A DNA stretch of 64,000 nt from Thalassovita mangrovi (GTDB lineage Bacteria > Pseudomonadota > Alphaproteobacteria > Rhodobacterales > Rhodobacteraceae): NCBI RefSeq assembly GCF_009857745.1, contig NZ_WWEN01000004.1, positions 124,001 through 188,000 on the forward strand, read 5' to 3'. The translations under genes were made by a program, and so were the position numbers. This document shows, in pieces, positions 29,653 through 38,361 of the stretch. Position 1 is the stretch's first letter. The number at the start of each line of letters is the position of its first letter. The notes beneath the pieces were generated by a model. It was not told where the DNA came from and did no database searches. It worked only from the letters and a program-made list of their open reading frames with translations.

Positions 29653-30552
29653 TCACGCGGCCCGAAGGCCTTGCACTTGCTGACGGATGGACCGCACCAC
29701 GTCGGCCGGTTCGGGGACGCTGGCCACATGCGGGGTGATCAGCACTTTCGGATGGGACCACAGCGGGTGGCCCGACGGCAAGGGTTCTGTTTCGAATACA
29801 TCGAGCGATGCGCCGGACAGATGGCCGCGATCCAGCGCGTTGATCAGCGCCGCCTCGTCGACCTGGGTGCCGCGCCCCAGATGGATCAGCGCCGCGCCTG
29901 CCGGCAGTTTCGCCAGGAAATCGGCCCCGATCAGCCCCTTGGTTTCGGTGGTCAGCGGTAGCACGTTGATCAGGATATCGCTTTGCGCCAGGAAATCGTC
30001 CAGCGCACCGGCGCCGAAATGCGTCACGCCTTCGTCGGGCACGGCGGGCAGCGACCGGGAATAGGCCGACACCGGATAATCCAGCGCCAGCAGCCCGCGC
30101 GCGATGCCGCGGCCCATATGGCCATAGCCCAGGATGCCGATGCGCCGCGCCCGCGGGGAAAATCCGCCCAGCCGCCGCTGCCAGAGCTGCGCCTGCTGAT
30201 CCTGGACATATTCCGCCATGCGCCGGTGATGCCACAGCACGTGGAAGGCCGAGAACCCGGCCATCTGCGCCGCCTGATCCGGCAGCTGCACCCGGTGCAC
30301 CGGCAACCCGGGCGGCAGCGACGGGCAGCGTTCGATCGCGTCGGTCCCGGCGCCCACGGAAAACACCGCCCTCAGGTTGGGGTAGGGGACAAAGGCCGCG
30401 TCTTCCGGTTCGAAGGTGATCATGAACTCCACCTCCTCGGGCCGGTCGATCCGCTCGGGTGGGCGCAGGTCCAGTTCCGGCGCCAGTTCGGCGAAATGGG
30501 GCCCGAAATGGCCCATCAAATCCAGCCGCGCGCAAGTGGCCACCCCGATCAT
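29653..30552 (-). CDS. D-2-hydroxyacid dehydrogenase, GhrA-like
   Basis: NAD(P)-dependent reductase for glyoxylate/hydroxypyruvate or a similar 2-oxoacid. The nucleotide motif GILGYGHMGRGIARGLLALDYPVSAYSRS is at about 140-168, with ILINVLPLTTETKGLI, HLGRGTQVDEAALI (Arg and acidic residue) and the C-terminal HPLWSHPKVLITPHVAS with the catalytic His. I chose the ATG at 30552, which overlaps the upstream ATPase stop by 4 bp; the longer frame to 30702 is a shadow. Translationally coupled to the transporter ATPase gene. Confidence 0.87.
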   Translation of the reverse strand: MIGVATCARLDLMGHFGPHFAELAPELDLRPPERIDRPEEVEFMITFEPEDAAFVPYPNLRAVFSVGAGTDAIERCPSLPPGLPVHRVQLPDQAAQMAGFSAFHVLWHHRRMAEYVQDQQAQLWQRRLGGFSPRARRIGILGYGHMGRGIARGLLALDYPVSAYSRSLPAVPDEGVTHFGAGALDDFLAQSDILINVLPLTTETKGLIGADFLAKLPAGAALIHLGRGTQVDEAALINALDRGHLSGASLDVFETEPLPSGHPLWSHPKVLITPHVASVPEPADVVRSIRQQVQGLRAA

Positions 30553-32171
30553 GCGGTCGCGGCCTCCTCGCGCTGCCAATCCGCGCCGGGCACCGCCGCC
30601 AGAAGCTGCCGGGTATAGGCCTGTTTGGGCGACTGGAAAATCTCGTGCACGGTGCCGATTTCCACCAGCTTGCCCTTCTGCATCACCGCGATCCGGTCGC
30701 AAAGCTGCGCCGCGACCCGAAGGTCGTGGGTGATGAACAGGATCGACAGGTCCAGCCGGCTGCGCAGGTCGCGCAACAGGTCCAGCACCTGCGCCTGGAT
30801 CGACACGTCGAGCGCCGACACCGCTTCGTCCGCCACGATCAGTTCGGGGTCCATCGCCAGAGCCCGGGCGATGCCGATCCGCTGCCGTTGCCCGCCGGAA
30901 AATTCATGCGGATAGCGGGTGGCGGCATCGGCACCCAAGCCCACCACCTCCAGCAACTCGCGCGCGCGTTCCTCGGCCTTGGCGCGGGGCACGCCGCGGG
31001 TGATCGGGCCGCCGGTGATGGCGCTGATGATCTTCTGCCGCGGATTGAGCGAGGCATAAGGGTCCTGGAACACCATCTGCACCTTGTGGCGTTCCTTGCG
31101 CAGTTCTTCCTCGGACAGGGCGGCGATATCCACCCCGCCGACCAGGACCTGGCCGCTGTCGGGGGTGACCAGCCGCACCGCCGTTCGGCCCAGCGTCGAC
31201 TTGCCCGAACCGGATTCGCCCACCAGCCCCAGCACCTCGCCGCGCGCCACGCTGAGCGACACGTTGTCGATCGCGTGGACTTCGCGCACGGGTTTGAACA
31301 GCCCGCCGCCGGTGCGGTAGGTCTTGCGCAGGGATTTGATTTCCAGCGCGGGCACGGTGCCCAGGGGGCGGGCCTGCGGCAGTTTCCCGGTCGGGATCGC
31401 GTCCAGCAGCCGCTGCGTATAGGGGTGTTCGGGGGTGACCAGCACCTGTTGCGCCGGTCCGCGTTCGACCATCTTGCCTTCCTGCATGACGATGACCTGA
31501 TCGGCGATTTCCGCCACCACGCCGAAATCGTGGGTGATGAACATCACCGCCATGCCGTGCTTTTCGCGCAGGTTGAGGATCAGTTTCAGGATCTGCGCCT
31601 GCGTCGTCACGTCCAGCGCCGTCGTCGGTTCATCCGCGATCAGCAGCTTCGGTTCCAGCGCCAGCGCCATCGCGATCATCGCCCGCTGCCGCTGCCCGCC
31701 GGACAGCTGGAACGGATAGGCGCGGATGATCTTTTCGGGATCGGGCAGGCCGACCTCGCGGATCAGTTCCAGCGCCCGGTTGCGCCGCTCGGGCGTGGTC
31801 AGGCGGTTGTGGGCGGCGAAGACCTCGGCGATCTGGTCGCCGATCCGCATCAAGGGGTTCAGCGCCGTCATCGGTTCCTGGAAGATCATCGCGATGCGTT
31901 CGCCGCGCATCGCCTGCTTGTCCGTCTCGGGTAAGGCCAGAACGTCTTGTCCCTCGAACCGCGCCTTGCCGCCGCGCACGTCCACGCCGGGGGGCAGCAG
32001 CCCCATCAGCGCATTGGCGGTCATCGACTTGCCCGACCCGGATTCACCCACCACGCAAAGGATTTCACCCTTCTCGATGGCGAAGCTCAGGTTTTCGACG
32101 GCGAAGTCCCGGTCGGCGCCTTGCGGCAGGCCGATCGACAGGTTTTCAATACTCAGAGCAGGCTTTTTCAT
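30549..32171 (-). CDS. Peptide-type ABC transporter, double ATPase
   Basis: DppD and DppF-like ATPases fused in one 540-residue chain. The first domain has GESGSGKSM (42-50), [15 protein letters not shown] and [13 protein letters not shown]. The second has [27 protein letters not shown] and [13 protein letters not shown]. The oligopeptide-type C-terminal extension ([28 protein letters not shown]) follows each domain, as in the dipeptide/oligopeptide family. It energises the two permeases encoded just upstream. The start at 32171 overlaps the dppC-like stop. Confidence 0.93.
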   Translation of the reverse strand: MKKPALSIENLSIGLPQGADRDFAVENLSFAIEKGEILCVVGESGSGKSMTANALMGLLPPGVDVRGGKARFEGQDVLALPETDKQAMRGERIAMIFQEPMTALNPLMRIGDQIAEVFAAHNRLTTPERRNRALELIREVGLPDPEKIIRAYPFQLSGGQRQRAMIAMALALEPKLLIADEPTTALDVTTQAQILKLILNLREKHGMAVMFITHDFGVVAEIADQVIVMQEGKMVERGPAQQVLVTPEHPYTQRLLDAIPTGKLPQARPLGTVPALEIKSLRKTYRTGGGLFKPVREVHAIDNVSLSVARGEVLGLVGESGSGKSTLGRTAVRLVTPDSGQVLVGGVDIAALSEEELRKERHKVQMVFQDPYASLNPRQKIISAITGGPITRGVPRAKAEERARELLEVVGLGADAATRYPHEFSGGQRQRIGIARALAMDPELIVADEAVSALDVSIQAQVLDLLRDLRSRLDLSILFITHDLRVAAQLCDRIAVMQKGKLVEIGTVHEIFQSPKQAYTRQLLAAVPGADWQREEAATA

Positions 32172-33001
32172 GCGCGTCCCTTCCGGCTGAGATGCGGGTT
32201 CAGGGCGTCGTTCAACCCTTCGCCGATCAGGTTCAGCGCCAGTACGGTCAGCACGATGGCGATGCCCGGGAAGAAGCTGAGCCACCACGAGGTGCGGATC
32301 ACCGTGCGCGCCGCGCCGATCATGTAGCCCCAGGACATCGCATTGGGATCGCCCAAGCCCAGGAAGGACAGCGAGCTTTCCAGCAGGATCGCGGTGGCCA
32401 CCATCAGCGAGGCCATGACGATGATCGGCGACACCGTGTTGGGCAGCACCTGGGTGATCAGGATCTTCGGTCGCGACAGGCCGGCCAGCGTCGCTGCGTC
32501 GACGAATTCACGCTTGCGCACCGACATGACCTCGGCCCGGACCAGCCGCGCCACCGGCGGCCAGCTGACGATGGCGATCGCCAGGGTGATCGAGGCCAGG
32601 GTGGGTTCAAAGATCGCCACCAGCACGATTGCCAGCGCGAAATTGGGGATGGTCTGGAAGAACTCGGTAAAGCGCATCGCGCCTTCGTCCACCCAGTTGC
32701 CATAGAACCCCGCCACTGCGCCCAGCGGCACCCCGATCAGCAGCGCCACGATGGTCGATACCAGACCGACCAGAAGCGACACCTGCGCGCCGTAGGCCAG
32801 CTGCGCGGCCACGTTGCGGCCCAGCGTGTCGGTGCCCAGCGGCAGCCCGTCCACCGACATCGGCGGCAGGAAGGGGCGCTGCACCATTTGCCAGGGCCCG
32901 TGCGGATAGATCAGCGGCGCGCAGACCGCGATCAGGATCACCGCCAGGAGGATCGCCACGCCGACCATGGCGCCGATATTGCTTCTGAATCTTTTCCACA
33001 T
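32168..33001 (-). CDS. Peptide-type ABC transporter permease (DppC-like)
   Basis: Inner-membrane permease of 277 residues. One N-terminal helix (MVGVAILLAVILIAVCAPLIY) is followed by HPLGTDTLGRN-type segment GLPLGTDTLGRNVAAQLAYGAQVSL, the family hallmark of DppC/OppC, and the coupling segment REFVDAATLAGLSRPKILITQVLPN. It sits between the DppB-like permease and the double ATPase with overlaps of a few bases. Confidence 0.92.
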   Translation of the reverse strand: MWKRFRSNIGAMVGVAILLAVILIAVCAPLIYPHGPWQMVQRPFLPPMSVDGLPLGTDTLGRNVAAQLAYGAQVSLLVGLVSTIVALLIGVPLGAVAGFYGNWVDEGAMRFTEFFQTIPNFALAIVLVAIFEPTLASITLAIAIVSWPPVARLVRAEVMSVRKREFVDAATLAGLSRPKILITQVLPNTVSPIIVMASLMVATAILLESSLSFLGLGDPNAMSWGYMIGAARTVIRTSWWLSFFPGIAIVLTVLALNLIGEGLNDALNPHLSRKGRA

Positions 33002-33002
33002 A

Positions 33003-33980
33003 TCAGGCTGTCGCTCCGATGCGGGGGTCCACGATCCGGTAGACGATGTCGGTGACGATGTTGAACAGGATCACCATCGCGGCCGAGACCAGGAAGACCC
33101 CGAGAATTGTATTGTAGTCCCGCGCGGCGAGGCTTTCGAACATCAGCCGCCCGATGCCGGGCCATGCGAACACGGTTTCGGTCAGCACCGCACCGCCGAC
33201 CAGTTGCCCGGCCTGCAGACCGGCCAGCGTCACCACCGGCAGGATCGCGTTGCGCAGGATATGGCGGCGCCGGATCGCCGGGCCGGACAGGCCCTTGGCC
33301 TTGGCGGTCTTGACGAAATCAAGCTGGCTGACCTCGAGCATCGAGGCCCGGGTCATCCGCATGTAGACGGCCATGAAGAACAGCCCCAGCGTCAGCGCCG
33401 GCAGGATCAGGTGTTGCAGGATGTCCAGCGCCCGGGTGATCCCGGTATAGCCCGCGCCGACGGTTTCGTAGCCGAACCCCGGCAACCAGCCCAGCCAGAC
33501 CGAAAACACCAGCACTGCCATCAGCGCCAGCCAGTAAAGCGGCGTGGCGTAGAACAGCAGCGCCAGCGTGGTCAGCGCCGAATCCGACGCCTTGCCGACC
33601 CGCGCCGCCGAGGCCACGCCTAGCGCGATGCCGCAGACCAGCGAGATGCCGAAGGCGGTCAGCGTCAGCAGCAGGGTGGCGGGCAGCCGGTCGAGGATCA
33701 GCTGCGACACCGGCGCGTCCTGGCGGAAGGAATAGCCGAGGTCCAGCTGCACGATGCCCCCGACATATTTGCCAAGCTGCACGTAGAAGGGCTGATCCAG
33801 CCCGAACCGTTCGCGCAACTGTTCGATCATCTGCTCGTCCGCGGCCCCGGCTTCGCCGGCCAGCACCACCGCCGGATCGCCCGGCGCGGCATGGAGCAGG
33901 AAGAAATTCAGAACCGCAATGGCCAGCAGCGTCAGTGCGGCTTTGGCCAAGCGTCCCAATATGGCGGTAAGTATCGACAT
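33003..33980 (-). CDS. Peptide-type ABC transporter permease (DppB-like)
   Basis: Inner-membrane permease of 325 residues. The N-terminal helix LAKAALTLLAIAVLNFFLLHAAPGDPA contains the DppB-type PGDP motif. RFGLDQPFYVQLGKYVGGIVQLDLGYSF follows, then the helices and the coupling segment SQLDFVKTAKAKGLSGPAIRRRHILRNAILPVVT. The ATG at 33980 follows CTGGGGGC; the longer frame to 33998 is unlikely. About 70 bp separate it from the binding-protein gene upstream. Confidence 0.92.
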   Translation of the reverse strand: MSILTAILGRLAKAALTLLAIAVLNFFLLHAAPGDPAVVLAGEAGAADEQMIEQLRERFGLDQPFYVQLGKYVGGIVQLDLGYSFRQDAPVSQLILDRLPATLLLTLTAFGISLVCGIALGVASAARVGKASDSALTTLALLFYATPLYWLALMAVLVFSVWLGWLPGFGYETVGAGYTGITRALDILQHLILPALTLGLFFMAVYMRMTRASMLEVSQLDFVKTAKAKGLSGPAIRRRHILRNAILPVVTLAGLQAGQLVGGAVLTETVFAWPGIGRLMFESLAARDYNTILGVFLVSAAMVILFNIVTDIVYRIVDPRIGATA

Positions 33981-34051
33981 ACGCCCCCAGCTTTCCAAGT
34001 CTTGAATGGCGAACCGGCCCGCGGATCAGGCGGGCCGGTTCCTGTGTGGTG

Positions 34052-35602
34052 TTACTTCTTGATCCAGGCGTTGCGCGGGCCGTCGTTGATGCCGATGCCG
34101 GTGGTCACGAGGTCCTGAACGTTGCAGCGATAGATGGTCGGGAATTCCAGTTCCTGCATCCAGGCCACCGGCACGTCGTCGACGATCTCTTTCTGGATCT
34201 CGGCATAGATCTTGGCGCGGTCCTCGGGTTTCACCATGGTTGCGGCCGCCGCCCACTTGGCGTCAAGCTCGGGGTTGTCGTAGCCTTCGACGTTGTTCCA
34301 CGGGCTGCCCTTCTTGATGCGGTCGGCGGTATAGTTGCGCGACACGCCCAGGGCCGGGTCCCCGTATTGGTACAGGTAGGTGAAGGCCATGTCGTAATCC
34401 CAGTTGGCCGTCTTTTCGTTCCAGCCCGCCACGTCGGTGCTGTCGATCTGCACGTTGATGCCGACCTCGGACAGGTTCTGTCGCACAGCCTCGGCCCAAC
34501 GCTGCCAGGTTTCGCCATAGGGCAGGGGCAGCAGGCGCACCTCGGTGCCGTCATAGCCCATTTCGGCCAGCAGCGCCTTGGCCTTTTCCGGGTCGTGATT
34601 GTACATGGTGGTGTCGTCGGAATAGAAATTCGTGCGCGACGACACCGGGCTGGTGGCGACCTTGCCATAGCCGTTCCACACCACGTCCTTCATGAATTCA
34701 CGGTCCATCGCGTACATGACGGCCTGGCGGAAACGCTTGTCGGCGGTCGGGCCTTCGCGGTTGTTCAGCCACATCCAGGCGTGCGGCGCGAAGAATTCCC
34801 AGCCCTTGCCGGTGGTGCAGACATTGTCCATCGCCGCCAGCCGCGGGATATCCCAGTTTTCGACCGACCCGCCGGGCAGGACATCGACTTCGCCGGTCTC
34901 AAAAGCCACCGCGCGGGCGGCGGCATCGGGGATCACGCGATAGAAGACTTCATCCAGATGCGGCAGCCCGTCGATATAGTAGTCTTCGTTCTTGACCAGG
35001 TGGATATAGCTGCCCTTTTCCCACTTATCGAACTTGAACGGGCCGGTGCCGATCGGGGTGGCATTGGCCGGGTTGTTGGCGAAATCGGTGCCTTCATAGA
35101 TATGCTTGGGCACGATCGGCATGGTGCCGGTCTCGAACGCGTTGATGAAGGGGCCGAAGGGTTCCTTCAGGGTGAACACCACCGTGTTGGCGTCGGGCGC
35201 TTCGATCTTGTCGACATAGGCCAGCGAGGCGCGCAGGCGGGCATGGGTTTCGCGCAGGAACACATCGGCCGAGAACACCACGTCATCGGCGCTGAACGGT
35301 TCGCCGTCATGCCATTTCACGCCTTCCTGCAGGTGGAAGGTGTAGACCAGCCCGTCATCCGAGATTTCCCAGCTTTTCGCCAGACTGGGGCCGGGCACCA
35401 GGTCGGTGTCGTAGCGCAGCAGGCTTTCGAAAATGTCGCCCGCGACCAGCTGGGTCGGGCCGTTCTGCACCAGGCCCAGCATCAGCCCCGGCGGTTCCGG
35501 CTGCACCACGATGTCGAGCCGGCCGCCATCGTCCTGTGCAAAGGCGGGCGCTGCCAGCGCGGCCGCTACTAGAAATGTTGTCGCTTTAAGAAGATGTTGC
35601 AT
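34052..35602 (-). CDS. Peptide-type ABC transporter substrate-binding protein
   Basis: Periplasmic SBP family 5 protein, 516 residues with a signal peptide (MQHLLKATTFLVAAALAAPAFA). It shows the family blocks FESLLRYDTDLVPGPSLAKSWEISDDGLVYTFHLQEGVKWHDGEPFSADDV, GTGPFKFDKWEKGSYI and RQAVMYAMDREFMKDVVWNGYG. The ATG at 35602 follows AGGGAAG. Its partners suggest import of a small amide, peptide or amine. The substrate cannot be read from sequence. Confidence 0.93.
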   Translation of the reverse strand: MQHLLKATTFLVAAALAAPAFAQDDGGRLDIVVQPEPPGLMLGLVQNGPTQLVAGDIFESLLRYDTDLVPGPSLAKSWEISDDGLVYTFHLQEGVKWHDGEPFSADDVVFSADVFLRETHARLRASLAYVDKIEAPDANTVVFTLKEPFGPFINAFETGTMPIVPKHIYEGTDFANNPANATPIGTGPFKFDKWEKGSYIHLVKNEDYYIDGLPHLDEVFYRVIPDAAARAVAFETGEVDVLPGGSVENWDIPRLAAMDNVCTTGKGWEFFAPHAWMWLNNREGPTADKRFRQAVMYAMDREFMKDVVWNGYGKVATSPVSSRTNFYSDDTTMYNHDPEKAKALLAEMGYDGTEVRLLPLPYGETWQRWAEAVRQNLSEVGINVQIDSTDVAGWNEKTANWDYDMAFTYLYQYGDPALGVSRNYTADRIKKGSPWNNVEGYDNPELDAKWAAAATMVKPEDRAKIYAEIQKEIVDDVPVAWMQELEFPTIYRCNVQDLVTTGIGINDGPRNAWIKK

Positions 35603-35667
35603 GACTTCCCTGTCTTTTTGCTGAAGGTGGCAAATGTGCTCCGGTTGGTCCGGATGCTTTTGGTCTG

Positions 35668-36438
35668 TTATCCAAGATAATCGGGCGCCGCGGTTTCCAG
35701 CCGTCGCAGCAACGCCGCCCATTCCGGGTCCGGGTTGTTGTCGTTTTCCATGGCGTCATAGGCTGCTTCGTATTGGCGCGCGGTATGTTCGGCCACCGCG
35801 TCGGGCAGCACGACCGGGGTCAGGCCCATGCTCAATGCAGCGACCTGCGCCTTGCACGACCGTTCCAGGTTGATCGCCAGCTTGATCGCCTCGGCGACCG
35901 AACGGCCCAACAGCAGCGTGCCGTGATTGCGAAGCAGCATCACCGACCGGTCGCCCAGATCGGCCACGATCCGGGCGCGTTCGTCCAGGTTCAGCGCGAT
36001 GCCCTCGTAATCGTGGAAAGCGATCCGGTCGAAGAATTGCGCCGACCACTGGTTCAGCGGCAGCACGCCCTCCTTGACCGAGGACACGGCGACCCCGGCG
36101 ACCGTATGGGTATGCAGCACGCACACCGCGTCATGGCGCGCCATGTGCACCGCCGAATGGATGGTGAACCCCGCCGCGTTTACGCCGGCGCCATAGGGAT
36201 CGTCGATCACCGCGCCGGTTTCGTCGACGGTGACCAGGTTGGCCGCCGTCACCTCGTCGAAGCGCAGCCCGTAGGGGTTCAGCAGGAACCGCTTTTCGCC
36301 ATCCGGCCCATCGGGAAGGCGGGCGGAAATATGGGTGTAAATGCCATCATCCATTCCTTCGAGGGCGATCAGCCGGTAGGCGGCGGCCAGATCGCGTCGA
36401 AGCTCGGAGACCGAATGTGGTGCAGTGCCGTCCGGCAT
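35668..36438 (-). CDS. Class II aldolase/adducin-family protein
   Basis: A 256-residue protein. The pattern is that of the family: THISARLPDG, FLLNPYGLRFDEVTAANLVTVDETG, a metal site H-x-H in CVLHTHTVAGVAVS and a third His in LLRNHGTLLLGRSVAEA. It may cleave a phosphorylated or unphosphorylated sugar acid, or act as an adducin-like protein of unknown role. First gene of the minus-strand transport operon, divergent from the GntR gene, with a palindromic operator between them. Confidence 0.83.
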   Translation of the reverse strand: MPDGTAPHSVSELRRDLAAAYRLIALEGMDDGIYTHISARLPDGPDGEKRFLLNPYGLRFDEVTAANLVTVDETGAVIDDPYGAGVNAAGFTIHSAVHMARHDAVCVLHTHTVAGVAVSSVKEGVLPLNQWSAQFFDRIAFHDYEGIALNLDERARIVADLGDRSVMLLRNHGTLLLGRSVAEAIKLAINLERSCKAQVAALSMGLTPVVLPDAVAEHTARQYEAAYDAMENDNNPDPEWAALLRRLETAAPDYLG

Positions 36439-36500
36439 GTGACTCTCTCCTGTTCTCGCAGCTACAGGCTACGGTGAGTCGCCCCATGGCCGTCAAGTAA

Positions 36501-36512
36501 ATTGTCGACAAT
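36501..36512. promoter_or_regulatory. Perfect palindrome, probable GntR operator
   Basis: ATTGTCGACAAT lies in the divergent region, 62 bp before the aldolase-like gene and 67 bp before the GntR gene. It fits the TTGTnnACAA-type sites of FadR/FCD-class GntR regulators, so the regulator probably represses both its own gene and the transporter operon. Confidence 0.65.
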
Positions 36513-36579
36513 CGGCAAAACAGCAATTACCGTGGTCAAAAGTTATTCATATGCGGATCTGCCTATGGAAAAGGAAAAC

Positions 36580-37266
36580 ATGAGTTCTGGTTTCGCGCCG
36601 CTTGACCGTGAAGGGCTGGTCGAACGCATTGCCGGGTTGCTCAGCAAGGCCATCGTCATGGGGCAGTTGGCCCCGGGCGCGCGGCTTCTCGAATCGGTGG
36701 TGGCGCGCGATCTGGGGGTCAGCCGCGCCCCCGTGCGCGAAGCGGCCCGCCTGCTGGAAAGCTCGGGCCTTGTCACCTATGCGCCCAATCGCGGCTTTTT
36801 CGTGCGCCAGATCACCGCGGACGAACTGGACGACCTTTATGAGCTGCGGCTGGTCATCGAAACCGCCGCCATCCGCCACCTGATCCGCAACAAGGACCCG
36901 CAGGTGATCGACCGGCTGGCCCGGCAGATCGACGAACTTCACCGCGTCGCCGGGGAAGGCTTCGACATGCTGACGCAGGTCAGTGCGGATATGGAATTCC
37001 ACCGGCTGCTTTGCGAAGGGTCGGGCAATCCCAAGTTCCTCAAGGTGTTCGAACAGATCGCCATCGAGACCGAATTCTCGATCATGGTCGTCGGCCATCT
37101 TTACGACGATCCCCACCGCATCGCCGAAACCCATGTCCCCGTGCTCGACGCCATAAGGGCAGGGGACGAGGAGCGCGCGGTCGAAGCGCTGCGCTATCAT
37201 ATCGCGGATGCGCAGGTGGTGGTGACCCGCAGTTTCAGGCAGTTGCAGGAAGAGCAAGGCAAATGA
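36580..37266 (+). CDS. GntR-family regulator, FCD type
   Basis: Transcription factor of 228 residues. The N-terminal winged helix (LLESVVARDLGVSRAPVREAARLLESSGLVTYAPNRGFFV) is followed by an all-helical FCD ligand domain with the metal-binding His pattern (ELRLVIETAAIRHLI, MEFHRLLCEGSGN, HVPVLDAIRAGDEERAVEALRYHI). I chose the ATG at 36580, preceded by AAAAGGAAAAC; the longer frame starts with TTG inside the operator at 36502. It overlaps the downstream amidohydrolase gene by ATGA. Confidence 0.87.
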   Translation: MSSGFAPLDREGLVERIAGLLSKAIVMGQLAPGARLLESVVARDLGVSRAPVREAARLLESSGLVTYAPNRGFFVRQITADELDDLYELRLVIETAAIRHLIRNKDPQVIDRLARQIDELHRVAGEGFDMLTQVSADMEFHRLLCEGSGNPKFLKVFEQIAIETEFSIMVVGHLYDDPHRIAETHVPVLDAIRAGDEERAVEALRYHIADAQVVVTRSFRQLQEEQGK

Positions 37267-38288
37267 AGTGTTTTTACGCCCCGGAAACCGAAGCCCATGA
37301 TCCGGTCTTTCGTCTGACCCATGGGAAAATCCTGCGCAACGCCGAACAGGCGGAGCGCGCGTCTTTGCTGCTCGACGCGCTGGACCAGCTTTCGCTGCCG
37401 GTCGCCAGCCCGCCCGAAGCGCCCCGCGCGGCGCTGGAGGCGGTGCATACGCCGCAATTCCTGACCTTCCTGGAAACCGCGTGGGAGGAATGGCAGAAAC
37501 TGCCCAATGCCGGGCCCGAAGTGGTGCCCAACGTTTTCCCGCAGCGCCAGACCGCCACTTATCCCGACGGCATCGTCGGGCGCGCGGGCTGGCATATGGG
37601 CGACACCACGGCGCCGATCGGGCGGGACAGCTGGATGGCGACCCGCCGCGCCGCCGATTGCGCGATCGCCGCCGCCGACGCGGTGCTGGCCGGGGATCGG
37701 GCCGCCTATGCGCTGTGCCGTCCCCCGGGGCATCACACCAGCGCCGACATCGCCGCCGGGCATTGCCTGATGAATGTCTCCGCCCTTGCCGCAGCAAAGC
37801 TGCGCGACGGGTTCGACCGGGTCGCGACGCTGGATATCGACGTTCATCACGGCAACGGCACCCAGGCGATTTTCTATGACCGCGACGATGTGCTGACGGT
37901 GTCGATCCATGCCGACCCGTCGACCTATTATCCCTTCTTCGTGGGCTATGCCCATGAAACCGGCAGCGGAGCGGGCGAGGGCCACAACCTCAACATCCCG
38001 CTGCCGCGCAGCACCACCGACGACGCCTGGATCGCTGCCATCGAAACCGCGCTGGACCGGATCGCCGCCTTCAATCCGGGCGCTCTGATGCTCAGCCTCG
38101 GGCTGGACGCGCATGAAAAGGACCCGCTGCAGGGGATGCAGGTCAGCTTCGACGGCTTCCGCCGCGCCGGGAAACTGATCGCGGATGCCGGCTATCCCAC
38201 CGTCCTGGTGCAGGAGGGCGGCTATCTGTCCCCCGACCTGACCACCTCGCTCGCCTCTTTCCTCGGCGGCTTTCTGGGCCGGGACTGA
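37263..38288 (+). CDS. Acetylpolyamine amidohydrolase / histone deacetylase-like
   Basis: Zn-dependent deacetylase of the arginase/deacetylase fold, 341 residues. Metal and catalytic motifs are RPPGHHTSADIAAGHC, LDIDVHHGNGTQAIFYDRDDVLTVSIHADP and LSLGLDAHEKDPL. Bacterial members act on acetylated polyamines or related amides. It lies between GntR and an aminotransferase, so the operon could remove an acyl group and then transaminate the free amine. Start ATG overlaps the gntR stop. Confidence 0.88.
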   Translation: MKCFYAPETEAHDPVFRLTHGKILRNAEQAERASLLLDALDQLSLPVASPPEAPRAALEAVHTPQFLTFLETAWEEWQKLPNAGPEVVPNVFPQRQTATYPDGIVGRAGWHMGDTTAPIGRDSWMATRRAADCAIAAADAVLAGDRAAYALCRPPGHHTSADIAAGHCLMNVSALAAAKLRDGFDRVATLDIDVHHGNGTQAIFYDRDDVLTVSIHADPSTYYPFFVGYAHETGSGAGEGHNLNIPLPRSTTDDAWIAAIETALDRIAAFNPGALMLSLGLDAHEKDPLQGMQVSFDGFRRAGKLIADAGYPTVLVQEGGYLSPDLTTSLASFLGGFLGRD

Positions 38289-38361
38289 CGCAATGTCCCC
38301 ACGCCCACCGCACTACTGAAACAAAGCAACGCAACCCTCAGCCTGATTTACGGAGCTTCTT

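Noticed and set aside
28405-29961. 518-codon frame, plus strand
   Set aside because: Antisense shadow of the amidase; rich in His, Gly and Arg with no family motif.
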